Origin: Calvatia gigantea
Taxonomy: Eukaryota > Basidiomycota > Agaricomycetes > Agaricales > Lycoperdaceae
Assembly: GCA_025093985.1 (NCBI GenBank)
Contig: JACAAK010000016.1
Coordinates: forward strand, 124,001 to 188,000
Reading direction: 5' to 3'
Length of the DNA stretch: 64,000 nucleotides
A program made the translations under genes and the position numbers. Position 1 is the first letter of the stretch; each line of letters opens with the position of its first letter. Shown here one piece after another: positions 1-8,734 of the stretch. The notes under the pieces were generated by a model. That model saw only the letters and a list, made by a program, of their open reading frames with translations. It did no database searches and was not told where the DNA came from.

Positions 1-69
1 AAAGTTAGATCTGATCAGAGGTACTTGGTTCAACCTATAACGGCCAAAATAGCTCAGTGGTTATAGCGT
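1..69 (+). repeat. Partial copy of the tRNA-like module found at 711-778
   Basis: Positions 1-69 match 711-778 almost base for base (one extra A near 50 and one substitution). The match covers the leader and the A-box-like motif TAGCTCAGTGGTTA. It breaks at the GCGT/GTTCCGG junction near 66-69, after which the sequence switches to the duplicate of 7005. The window edge truncates the left side, so its full extent is unknown. Confidence 0.8.
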
Positions 70-568
70 TCCGGCTCCACGAAAGCACTGCATCGATGGC
101 CAAAACAAGGGGGGTGATGAGACTGATCAACTTATCAAGGGGCATCAGATAAATTTCCAGACTCCCCTCCAGTCGGTTGGAGGCTTTATGTAGGCGGACG
201 TTGATCCGATGTTGTTCCATACTTCGTCAACTGCTAACGCATCCAACCACGCGAACTTTCTATCGCCGAAGCTTAGAAACGCTGAAAGCTCAGCCTCAGG
301 TTGGATAGCTGTTATATTGTGGGGCCACTGGGGGTGGCATAAATTAAGCGCTGGTTGAACTAACTACTGGTCAAGCATTGGGTGTTGGTGCTTTTTATGA
401 TGCCTCTCTCGTACAACACTACTCGGAAGAAGCAGTGTGAACAGAGTTACCCCCCGAGTTTTCAGTATTCACATGTCGATCACCGTCCTGATTTCGTCTG
501 CGACCATGACACGTGACGAATTTTCTTGACGGCCTCCCCACTCCTCCTTCTTTCACAACTCAAGTACT
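68..568. repeat. Recent duplicate of 7005-7386 joined to 8737-8855
   Basis: Positions 68-449 are collinear with 7005-7386 (382 bp each) and 450-568 with 8737-8855 (119 bp each). Only scattered substitutions separate them, several of the CG-versus-CA/TG type. The 1348 bp between the two right-hand blocks are absent here, so this copy preserves the empty site of the DNA element at 7387-8734. The right end stops abruptly at the truncated LTR (568). No gene is visible inside. Confidence 0.9.
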
Positions 569-665
569 ATTATCTCACTCTAGGTATATCTTAATATATT
601 TCTAGTCTCGTTCTACGATTCTGAGTGTATTATCTCACTCTAGATCCCTGCCGCTCGTTACAACA
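568..665 (+). repeat. Truncated 5' LTR (last 98 bp)
   Basis: This matches 5903-6000 of the 3' LTR with one substitution (G versus A near 653). It ends in the same ...TTACAACA, followed directly by the primer-binding site. About 195 bp of the LTR 5' part (expected U3 and promoter) are missing and replaced by duplicated host sequence. Confidence 0.85.
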
Positions 666-678
666 GGTTATGGGCCCC
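666..678 (+). other. Primer-binding site, initiator tRNA-Met anticodon type (first copy)
   Basis: GGTTATGGGCCCC follows the LTR end directly. Twelve of its bases are the reverse complement of the fungal tRNA-iMet anticodon stem-loop (GGGCCCATAACC). This is the half-tRNA priming known from Drosophila copia and yeast Ty5, rather than priming from a tRNA 3' end. Confidence 0.75.
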
Positions 679-751
679 GTCAGTGCGCTGAGTCAGCATG
701 ACGTCATCAGAAAGTTAGATCTGATCAGAGGTACTTGGTTCAACCTATAAC

Positions 752-823
752 GGCCAAATAGCTCAGTGGTTAGAGCGTCTGGTATATACACCAGATTAGG
801 TCATAGGTTCGCTCCGACGTGTC
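752..823 (+). other. Degenerate tRNA-like sequence (tRNA pseudogene or SINE head)
   Basis: It has an A-box-like TAGCTCAGTGGTTAGAGC with D-stem GCTC/GAGC, and an anticodon-like stem TCTGG/CCAGA around an 8-nt loop. A B-box-like GGTTCGCTCC is also present. The T-stem and acceptor stem do not pair properly, so a functional tRNA is unlikely. Confidence 0.4.
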
Positions 824-957
824 GCGGACATGTTCAGATTCAGTGGGAGTGTTGTGGATAGTGAATCCGGTCATCCCCCACCTACGAACGCACAGGCTCA
901 CAAGGCATTACGTGCCTTACGTCAGTGTATGGGTGGGCAACCACTGGGAACCAGTAC

Positions 958-1029
958 GACCTGATAGCTCAATGGTAGAGCATCTGGTATATGTCCGGAA
1001 GGTCTGGGGTTCGATCCCCCATCTGGTCA
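958..1029 (+). tRNA. tRNA-like gene, non-standard anticodon loop
   Basis: It folds as a cloverleaf: a 7-bp acceptor (GACCTGA with TCTGGTC, one T-T mismatch), a perfect D-stem GCTC/GAGC, and anticodon stem TCTGG/CCGGA with one G-T pair. A variable loop and a perfect T-stem TGGGG/CCCCA around TTCGATC follow. TTTT at 1037-1040 could terminate RNA polymerase III. The 7-nt loop TATATGT would give anticodon UAU, but position 33 is A rather than the invariant U, so it may be a tRNA-derived repeat rather than a working tRNA. Confidence 0.4.
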
Positions 1030-1077
1030 ATTAAAATTTTCTATGATTACATTACTACGGGATACCTCGTTACAACA

Positions 1078-1090
1078 GGTTATGGGCCCC
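1078..1090 (+). other. Primer-binding site, second copy nearest gag
   Basis: The same GGTTATGGGCCCC again follows ...TTACAACA. The 30 bases upstream do not match the LTR, so only the short LTR end plus PBS is duplicated. A TATAAAT at 1098-1104 lies between this site and the gag ATG. Confidence 0.7.
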
Positions 1091-1164
1091 GCCTGCCTAT
1101 AAATATCGATCAGACTCATTATCGCCACTCGTTCTCATTCACACTCATTCCTTAAGCCCCCAAA

Positions 1165-4100
1165 ATGTCTAATCCTGCTGGATCTTCTCAGATCGGAGGA
1201 TCAAACCGACTTTACGACATCCCATCACTTGAAAATGACGGCGCGAACTTCCAGACATGGAAATTTCGCATATCCACTGTCCTCCAGCTGCGAGGACTCA
1301 AGGGAATTGTAGATGGCACTGAAAAATGCCCAGACCCTGTCTCGGGTACTGACAGTACTGCCGTCGCTGCTGGTCAAACTCGAATTGATGCCTGGAAATA
1401 TCGTGACATGGAGGCCAAGGCTCAGCTTACCCTGACCTTAAAGGATGAGCCCTTAAATGGTGTTATACATGCTGTGTCCGCCTTTGATGTCTGGGACAAG
1501 CTTCATCGTCGTTACGAAGGGAAGGGTCAGAACACGGTCGCATATCTCATTAAGGAGATTTTTCGTGGAACACTGTCCGACGAAACTCCTATGGAACCTC
1601 AGCTCAATGACATACGTCACAAAGCTTTCATCCTCAAAACACTGGGCGAGCCACTGTCCGATTCCGTCATCGCTCATGCTATGCTCAATGCACTTCCTGA
1701 TTCCTATTCCATGCTTCGCACAATCCTCAACTCTTCGTCTGCTGGCCCTGATGGGTCCAAACTCACCACTGACCTTGTTATCACTCAAGTCCTCACTGAG
1801 GAGAAGAGTCTCAAGCTCGGCACTTCGCAAGTTGCCTTCGTAGCTCAGATGAAGTCAAAGGGCAAGTTTATCAACAAGCCTGGTGATGGTGACAAGAAGG
1901 ATAAGAAGTGCAAGTACTGCAAGAAGAAAGGTCACTTCAAGCACGAATGCCGCAAATTGAAGGCAGACCAAGCTGCGAAGGAAGGGAAGACTGGGGAGAA
2001 GAAGGATGGTGATATGTCGGCAAAGATGGTTGTGGTCGATGAAGACTCGAAGGAGGAGTCAATCCGACTCTTCATGGCCAAGGTACTCGCTACACGAAAG
2101 GAGATGTCATCAAAGTGGATTGTTGACTCTGGTGCCTCGTCGCACATGAGTTCTCATCGCGATTGGTTCGTGACCTATCGGGAGCTCAAGGAGCCACGTC
2201 GCGTTTGGTTGGGAGATGAGCGATTCATCCTCGCAACTGGGGTTGGACGTGTTCAGCTATTGATCTCGACAGGTAGTCGTGACACCGAGCACATCATCCC
2301 TGATGTTTACTATGTCCCCGAACTCAGTGGAAACCTTCTCTCAGTCTCAACACTCAGCCGACGTGGATACAAGCTTGAATTCACTAAATCAGGATGTCAG
2401 TTTATCAAGGCTGGTCAGGTCGCAGCGACAGCTCGCGAGGAGAACAGTCTCTACATCCTGAACGCATTGGCCAGAACCACTGAACACGCTTATATCGTCA
2501 CATCTGACAATGTCAACACACTCCTGGACTCCATCGAAGTCACAGATCAAGCCTCCGAGGCCGATCTCCCTGATCATACTGCACTCATCGCGACGACGAC
2601 TGCCTCCACTGGTTCCATCACCACATGGCATCGTCGACTTGGCCATATCATGCCTCAATCTGTCAAGAAACTGTTTCAGCAGAAAATGGTGAAGGGAATG
2701 CATCTCAACGATGACAAAGACTACGATCCGACGACGTGCAAGGCCTGTCTCGAAGGGAAACAGACTCGAGCCACCATTCCGAAGGAGTCGACTGTCCAAA
2801 ACCCTTCTGTATTGCATTGGGTATTCTCAGATCTCGTCGGACCCATTGAACCACGAGGACGAGGAGGGGAACGTTATTTCATGATGTTCCTCGATGGACA
2901 CTCACACCACCTCAAGGTCGTATTGCTAAAATCAAAAGATGAAGCTGAGGAGCATCTCAAGCGGCTCATCAAACGTGCCGAAGTCGAGACAGGACAAAGG
3001 CTCAACCATTTTCGTACAGACGGAGGTGGGGAGTACGCCTCAGTATCACTTAAGCAGTATTTCGCGTCGCGAGGGATCCACCACGAGGTCACCAACCCGG
3101 ACACTCCCCAGGAGAACGGAGCAGCCGAACGCGTGAACAGGACCATCCTTGACATGGCTCGGACTATGTTGAAGGAATCAGGACTCTCAGAGTCATGTTG
3201 GTCACACGCCGTCACATATGCAGCCTACATCCTCAACCGAGTTCCCACTAGAGCCCTCGACAACGACGTCACACCCGACCAGGCCTATACTGGCAACAAA
3301 CCCTCCATCGCTCACCTTCGAGTATTTGGTTGTGATGCTCACGCACTCATTCCGAAGTCCAAGAGAGCCAAGTTCGGCTCGAAGTCCCTGCACTGTGTAC
3401 ACCTTGGATACTCTCAGCACAAGAAGGCCTATATCCTCCTCCATCGTCCCTCAGGTCGGATTTTTGAATCGCGGGATGTCCGTTTTGATGAAGGGAGTGA
3501 GGTGGAACATTCTAGGGTGGTTATTGATGTAAATCCTGACGTTCCGGGTGCTCCAGATGACGAAAACGCGATTTTCCAGGTGAAAGGAGAAGAGGGGAAA
3601 GAAGGGCCAACTTCGGACGGCAATAACTTCGGTTCTAGCGCGGCTACGAACACGAAACAAGTTGCGGCGGATTCGGCAGCTTCAGGCGTCTCTAACGATA
3701 CCAAAATCGCGCTGAGATTACGATCCGATGCCCCGGAAATCGCAAATCCTTCTCCCCCTACTCCAGATCGCTCAAATCGCTCCAACGTGAGAACGGCTGT
3801 ACGCGCGGCCAAACCGACTTCAGATTCGGATTCGGCAGCCTCGAAAACGGGGGTACGCACCTCCGCCACGTCTGGAAACGTCGAGAAACCGGCCAATTCG
3901 TCAACTTCTACCTCTCCTTACCCAATTCCTGTGCCACCTCCCGAAGTCCGTCGTTCTCTGAGAAACCGGCGCGCACCTGTACGGGATGATGATTCAAGGT
4001 ATCAACGAAGCTCCTACCAGCGAAATCCGGGCACTCCGAAGGGTACGACAGCTGTAGAGGAGGTTGAAGATGAGGACACTCCTGGGGCATCTCCCAGGTC

Positions 4101-5685
4101 TGCTCAGGCTTCAGTGGGCGATGAATCGGCCCAAACTGTGTCGCTTGAACGTGATCCGGTCACGTATGAGGAGGCAATGGCTCGCCCCGACGCGATATAC
4201 TGGAAGCAAGCCATGGTAGAGGAATTAGAGGAGTTCGTGAGGAAGGGACTGTACACCGAAGTTGCGAAACCTAATGGCCGTCGTATCGTCGGCTGTAGAT
4301 GGGTCTTCAGATGCAAAGTTGGTGCCGACGGTCAGGTCGAACGCTACAAGGCTCGTTTGGTCGCCCAAGGCTTTTCACAAGTCGAAGGTGTTGACTACAA
4401 TGAAACTTATGCTCCTGTGACCAAGCACTCCACGATCCGAACACTCCTCGCCCTCACTGCAAAGCATGGCTGGCACATTCACCAGATGGATGTAAAGTCC
4501 GCCTTCTTAAATGGAGATCTCGATGAGGAGATTTTCATGAAGGTCCCTCCTGGTGTCAACGCCCCCGACGGCTATGTTTGGCTGCTCAACCGAGCACTCT
4601 ATGGCCTCAAGCAGGCCGGTCGTGAGTGGTACAAGAAGGTTCGGGCGGAATTAGAGTCCATGGGTTACACACGAAGTGCTTCCGATCACGGTGTTTTCAC
4701 AAAGCTGGAAGATGGTACCCTTATCATCATTGCTGTCTACGTTGACGATTTCCTCGTTATCTCTGCTGATCTCGACATCATCAACAACACCAAGTCCAAT
4801 CTTCAGTCACGTTTTGACATGAAGGATCTCGGTGAGGCGAAATGGATTCTTCAAATGGAGGTCACTCAGAGTGAAGATCGTAAACGGGTTACTCTTTCGC
4901 AGTCCCAATACATTGAAGACATTCTCGAACGTCACAGTATGGCTGACTGTCGCCCAGTCAAGACCCCTATGGAGTCCGGCCTTTCCCTTCCTGTGCTCTC
5001 TGAGCCTGAAGTCGACATCACTGAGTATCAACGCATGATCGGATCACTCATGTACGCCATGGTTTGCACTCGCCCCGACATTGCCTATGCAGTGGGCGCT
5101 GTATCTCGTCATGTGGCAGCCCCTGGTCATGTTCATGTCAAGGCTGTGAAGTGTATTTTTCGCTACCTTCGAGGCACTAGTGACTACAAGCTTGTCTATC
5201 AAGCTGGTGAAGGTCCTGATGAACCCGTCCTCTATGCTGACTCTGATTGGGCTGGTGATCGTACTGATCGCAAGTCTATTACTGGCTATGTCTCTCGTCT
5301 TGCAGGTGGTGCTATCACTTGGGCTTCACGGAAGCAAAACTGTGTATCCACCTCAACTACTGAAGCTGAATTCATCGCAGCTAGCTCTGGATGTCAGGAA
5401 GCTCTCTGGCTTCGAAATCTCTTTGATTCTCTTCATCTTCCGATCACATCCCCCACTCCTCTTCATAGCGACAATCAGTCTGCTATTCAACTTATTACCA
5501 CTGGCAACATCAATGAGCGCACCAAGCACATCGACACCAAGTACCGCTTCATTTGCGATCGCAATGACACTGGTCACATTGCAACTTCTTACATTCCCAC
5601 TGATGAACAGCCTGCCGACATTCTTACCAAGGCTCTTCCTCATGTGAAGTTCTCTGTTTTCACTCGTGCTCTTGGCCTCATGTGA
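1165..5685 (+). CDS. Ty1/copia Gag-Pol polyprotein, uninterrupted
   Basis: This is a single 1506-residue frame with all copia domains in the canonical order. Gag is followed by a CX2CX4HX4C zinc knuckle (about residues 249-262), which binds RNA. The aspartic protease has DSGAS at about 321. A pre-integrase zinc module begins near HRRLGH (about 487). The integrase has catalytic D556, D619 and E655 with the D35E spacing, and the reverse transcriptase has YVDD at about 1192-1195. RNase H starts near DSDWAG (about 1357) and ends with the RTKHIDTKY motif. The product should package its RNA, reverse-transcribe it and integrate the cDNA. No stop or frameshift was seen, which suggests recent activity. 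The start at 1165 is the first ATG after the PBS. Expression from this copy is uncertain because the 5' LTR is truncated. Confidence 0.97.
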   Translation: MSNPAGSSQIGGSNRLYDIPSLENDGANFQTWKFRISTVLQLRGLKGIVDGTEKCPDPVSGTDSTAVAAGQTRIDAWKYRDMEAKAQLTLTLKDEPLNGVIHAVSAFDVWDKLHRRYEGKGQNTVAYLIKEIFRGTLSDETPMEPQLNDIRHKAFILKTLGEPLSDSVIAHAMLNALPDSYSMLRTILNSSSAGPDGSKLTTDLVITQVLTEEKSLKLGTSQVAFVAQMKSKGKFINKPGDGDKKDKKCKYCKKKGHFKHECRKLKADQAAKEGKTGEKKDGDMSAKMVVVDEDSKEESIRLFMAKVLATRKEMSSKWIVDSGASSHMSSHRDWFVTYRELKEPRRVWLGDERFILATGVGRVQLLISTGSRDTEHIIPDVYYVPELSGNLLSVSTLSRRGYKLEFTKSGCQFIKAGQVAATAREENSLYILNALARTTEHAYIVTSDNVNTLLDSIEVTDQASEADLPDHTALIATTTASTGSITTWHRRLGHIMPQSVKKLFQQKMVKGMHLNDDKDYDPTTCKACLEGKQTRATIPKESTVQNPSVLHWVFSDLVGPIEPRGRGGERYFMMFLDGHSHHLKVVLLKSKDEAEEHLKRLIKRAEVETGQRLNHFRTDGGGEYASVSLKQYFASRGIHHEVTNPDTPQENGAAERVNRTILDMARTMLKESGLSESCWSHAVTYAAYILNRVPTRALDNDVTPDQAYTGNKPSIAHLRVFGCDAHALIPKSKRAKFGSKSLHCVHLGYSQHKKAYILLHRPSGRIFESRDVRFDEGSEVEHSRVVIDVNPDVPGAPDDENAIFQVKGEEGKEGPTSDGNNFGSSAATNTKQVAADSAASGVSNDTKIALRLRSDAPEIANPSPPTPDRSNRSNVRTAVRAAKPTSDSDSAASKTGVRTSATSGNVEKPANSSTSTSPYPIPVPPPEVRRSLRNRRAPVRDDDSRYQRSSYQRNPGTPKGTTAVEEVEDEDTPGASPRSAQASVGDESAQTVSLERDPVTYEEAMARPDAIYWKQAMVEELEEFVRKGLYTEVAKPNGRRIVGCRWVFRCKVGADGQVERYKARLVAQGFSQVEGVDYNETYAPVTKHSTIRTLLALTAKHGWHIHQMDVKSAFLNGDLDEEIFMKVPPGVNAPDGYVWLLNRALYGLKQAGREWYKKVRAELESMGYTRSASDHGVFTKLEDGTLIIIAVYVDDFLVISADLDIINNTKSNLQSRFDMKDLGEAKWILQMEVTQSEDRKRVTLSQSQYIEDILERHSMADCRPVKTPMESGLSLPVLSEPEVDITEYQRMIGSLMYAMVCTRPDIAYAVGAVSRHVAAPGHVHVKAVKCIFRYLRGTSDYKLVYQAGEGPDEPVLYADSDWAGDRTDRKSITGYVSRLAGGAITWASRKQNCVSTSTTEAEFIAASSGCQEALWLRNLFDSLHLPITSPTPLHSDNQSAIQLITTGNINERTKHIDTKYRFICDRNDTGHIATSYIPTDEQPADILTKALPHVKFSVFTRALGLM

Positions 5686-5707
5686 ATGAATGTTCACTGA
5701 GTGGGCG

Positions 5708-6000
5708 TGTTGTGTATATACCCTCTTCGTAAGGACTTACTTCGGACTATTCTTCAGTTCCACTCATTACATCAGCCATTATGTAATCGCTCTATTTTCG
5801 AGCTCTACTGTACTTTCGTACACCTCAGTCTCGTTCTACGATTCTGAGGTGAGTTACATTATGCTTAACTGCATTATACCCTTACTTATATGACCTATAG
5901 TGTATTATCTCACTCTAGGTATATCTTAATATATTTCTAGTCTCGTTCTACGATTCTGAGTGTATTATCTCACTCTAGATCCCTGCCACTCGTTACAACA
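5708..6000 (+). repeat. Complete 3' LTR of the copia element
   Basis: It begins TGTTGT 22 bp after the Pol stop, behind a short purine-rich stretch (GAGTGGGCG) that may be the polypurine tract, and ends ACAACA. The start is supported by a related solo LTR at 39525 that also opens TGTTGT. Inside are two copies of a TCGTTCTACGATTCTGAG motif. The right boundary abuts seven-TM gene sequence. Confidence 0.85.
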
Positions 6001-6684
6001 GATGGGACAGCAAAACTCGAAATGTCCGTTGCAATTGCACTCTGCACAGAGATGCCGAGTTGATCAATTGGTGACACAACACGTGCAATACCAGTTGGAA
6101 TATCCAGGGCTGGCCATGCTATCAGGTCCAACAACCAAAGAGAGTCGACGCAGCATACCTATGTAAGCTAGGAGGAGTATCAAAGGGAGAACAGTGACTG
6201 CTACAGCATACTGTGTTCCACTCCAAATTATCCGCAGGCGCCAGATCTAGAAGGATGGGAATCCAATGACATGACATCAACACATGGGATCGAGACTAAC
6301 CTGTATTGCTGTTGTCAGGACCTCAATGATCAAAGTAAAGGTGCCACCTATCACACCATATGACTTGGAAGTCGGTGATTCGTATGAAGCTTTGTATCCC
6401 AATGGCCCCCCAGGGTAATCACTATGGTTGATATAAGCCGACTGGATCATCCGGGTATTCAATGCAAGGATGGCTGTTGCGCAAAACAACACAAGCGAAA
6501 TATAGCCAAGTGTGAACCTGGCTTGCCTTCTTTTGTCTGGCACCTGAAGCTGAAGGTAACATGACCGGGCGCAGAGGCAATAAAGTGTGAACACAATGCC
6601 ATGGAAGGCTCCAAGGATGGTTGTACAGCCGATAACGTCAATGGCTTCACGGAGGAATAATTGACTTCGAGATGGGGGACCCAT
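6001..6684 (-). pseudogene. Seven-TM family gene, 5' part only, cut by copia LTR
   Basis: It starts at 6684 and keeps exon 1 (6684-6301; N-terminal TM segments, PDKRRQARFTLGYISL and the GGPLGY motif), exon 2 and part of exon 3. Exon 3 reads up to a ...SSFAVP segment and is then replaced by the copia LTR at 6000. The C-terminal half is not on the other side of the element, so the 5' flank was lost or rearranged. Exons 1-3 still read openly, suggesting loss of function through the insertion rather than slow decay. Confidence 0.8.
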
Positions 6685-7386
6685 TATGGAGACAGGAGTA
6701 GGCTGACAGCCTTGCCATGTTGTACAAGTATATATTCTGTTGTTGAACTGTCACCGGTTCTCAGACAATGCACAATGATTTGTTGGGAGGACTCTGATTG
6801 CACTGTTATTGCAATATGGGCGCCAACTACAGTAGTGTTGTGACATCGAAGTTAAAAGCCTTAGTGGTGTCCGGGGTGTGGAATGATGAATTTTTCTGGT
6901 TGAACTAATGAGTTAAAACCGTGATGTTGCCCTTCCATTCTAACGAAAGGTCAACATTGATGGGCCATGGCCAAGGCTATTGGCGTCGACGTAATCATTC
7001 TACTGTTCCGGCTCCACGAAAGCACTGCATCGATGGCCAAAACAAGGGGGGTGATGAGACTGATCAACTTATCAAGGGGCATCAGATAAATTTCCAGACT
7101 CCCCTCCAGTCGGTTGGAGGCTTTATGTAAGCGGACGTTGATCCGATGTTGTTCCATACTTCGTCAACTGCTAACGCATCCAACCACGTGAACTTTCTAT
7201 CACCGAAGCTTAGAAATGCTGAAAGCTCAGCCTCAGGTTGGATAGCTGTTATATTGTGGGGCCACTGGGGGTGGCATAAATTAAGCGCTGGTTGAACTAA
7301 CTACTGGTCAAGCATTGGGTGTTGGTGCTTTTTATGATGCCTCTCTCGTACAACACTACTCGGAAGAAGCAGTGTGAACAGAGTTA
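6685..7386. other. Intergenic flank of the cut seven-TM gene; right part duplicated at 68-449
   Basis: No coding sequence is supported. Positions 6685-7004 are the 5' flank of the truncated gene and resemble the flanks at 17161 and 56247. Positions 7005-7386 are the near-identical partner of 68-449. Confidence 0.7.
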
Positions 7387-8734
7387 CACGGCCAGAGAAC
7401 TCACGCGTCGCGGCGACGTGTTGGTGGCCAAATGTGTTAGTTGTGAAACAAACCCGTGTTAGTAACGAGAATGGCGGTCACGAAACCGCTATGCAACCAA
7501 GGAACACAACACAAAAACATGTGACATGACCCTGGATTTCCCAAAGTGGGAAACTGGTTTAGCACAAATCCTGCTTTTCCAGGTTGCTGTTACCAATCTT
7601 TCACCATAAAATAGATCATTTATAGTCAGTATTTATTAAATATTAAGGATTAGTTATGTCACATAAAGTATTCTAGAACTGTCTACTCAAGAGGAGAGTA
7701 TGCGAATGGAAGCCGAAGTTGGTAGTGGCCCCGGCCGGCAGTTACGAGCTGTATCTACAAACTGCCATGCGCACAACTCACACAGCCCCGTTGGATCAGA
7801 GTGCACACTCTCAATGAGCTAAGTTGGGTGTAGTAAGCGATGATTGCATCCATGTGGCATTGAGGGAACCAAGACGTACACCACAACAGTACCAATTACG
7901 GACTCTTGTTTTGCAGCACGGCCTAAAATTTTGATTTTTGTGAACATTCACACGTCATCAAGGCAATTGAACAGTACCTGCACATTAACATCTAAACTTG
8001 AAGTATGAGGTGAGAGATGTACTAGTCACCACATCCTTTACAACAGGATATTGTCCTGAAACACTATGAGTAACCTATTACCAAACAATGTGAAAGCCAT
8101 ACCTTCTGCAACACCATAAAACTTGGGACCCACTTCTGAGAGTGCACGAGTTTCTTCTAAAGCCCTCCAAGGAACATCACGGAGTTCCTATCAGTTGAAC
8201 ATAACTAGTAGGCCAGAGCATTCCGTGACTGGCGTATGATCCAGCCCGATGCAAAAGTCACCTCGGTCAAGTTTTCTGCCGGACTTGAGTGTGCTGTGAG
8301 GGATTGAGGGTGGTGAGGGACTGGGGGATGATATGCATGCTCACCTCTACAGTCGCATAATGATGATTATGACCTTGAGTTTTCGGCTTGTGGAGAGAAA
8401 TGAGCTTGTCGGCCCAAGCGGATGGTGGAGGAAGTGTAAGGAAAAAAAATGAACTGTGGCAACATGTTGAACTTAAACGTGACAACCGGAAGCAATTGGA
8501 CTCAGATGATTGACGAAAATGGGCTATACCTGTGCTCAAAATGGAATAAACGGATGTATTTTGGAATGGTGCTGAAATGGGACGTTGCGAACACGTTTCC
8601 GCGACGAAACGAGCATGCACTTCAAAAATGCGTGACGGTCACGACCTCTACACGTAACCGTTCCGAAATCATACTGCGTAGCCGCTACGTATTTTGTTGC
8701 TGCGTAACGACTACAAACCGAAGCTCTGGCCGTG
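7387..8734. mobile_element. 1348-bp non-autonomous DNA transposon, TA target
   Basis: The element begins CACGGCCAGAG and ends with its perfect reverse complement CTCTGGCCGTG (11-bp terminal inverted repeats). It is flanked by TA on both sides (7385-7386 and 8735-8736). The duplicate at 68-568 has a single TA (448-449) at the same place and no insert, which proves insertion or precise excision. A TAC duplication with a 10-bp inverted repeat fits almost as well. No transposase-like frame was found. TA duplication suggests Tc1/mariner-like mobilisation, but the superfamily is not assigned. Confidence 0.9.

Larger units (their letters stand above)
680..1065 (+). repeat. 386-bp insert with two tRNA-like modules between duplicated LTR/PBS junctions
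   Basis: A 26-bp sequence spanning LTR end, PBS and one further base is present at 654-679 and again at 1066-1091. The DNA between them is not retrotransposon coding sequence. It contains a degenerate tRNA-like block (752-823) and a better cloverleaf (958-1029). The arrangement resembles an insertion with long target duplication, such as a composite tRNA-derived SINE, but could also be recombination between two copia 5' ends. No poly(A) tail is seen. Confidence 0.6.
568..6000 (+). mobile_element. Ty1/copia LTR retrotransposon with rearranged 5' end
   Basis: An intact gag-pol frame is flanked on the right by a complete 293-bp LTR (5708-6000). On the left lies only the last 98 bp of an LTR (568-665), which matches 5903-6000 with one mismatch. 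A primer-binding site follows the LTR end at 666-678 and occurs again at 1078-1090, nearer gag. The left flank does not carry the five bases GATGG that follow the 3' LTR, so no target-site duplication is seen. The coding part looks young; the 5' end has recombined or been mis-joined. On the right the element cuts a seven-TM gene. Confidence 0.85.

Noticed and set aside
1098..1104. TATAAAT as proof of a domesticated copia gene
   Set aside because: A TATA-like heptamer is common by chance; noted in the findings but not enough for a promoter call.
1453..5697. Many open frames on the opposite strand and alternative frames of copia Gag-Pol
   Set aside because: They overlap a 1506-residue frame with complete domain structure and have no motifs of their own.
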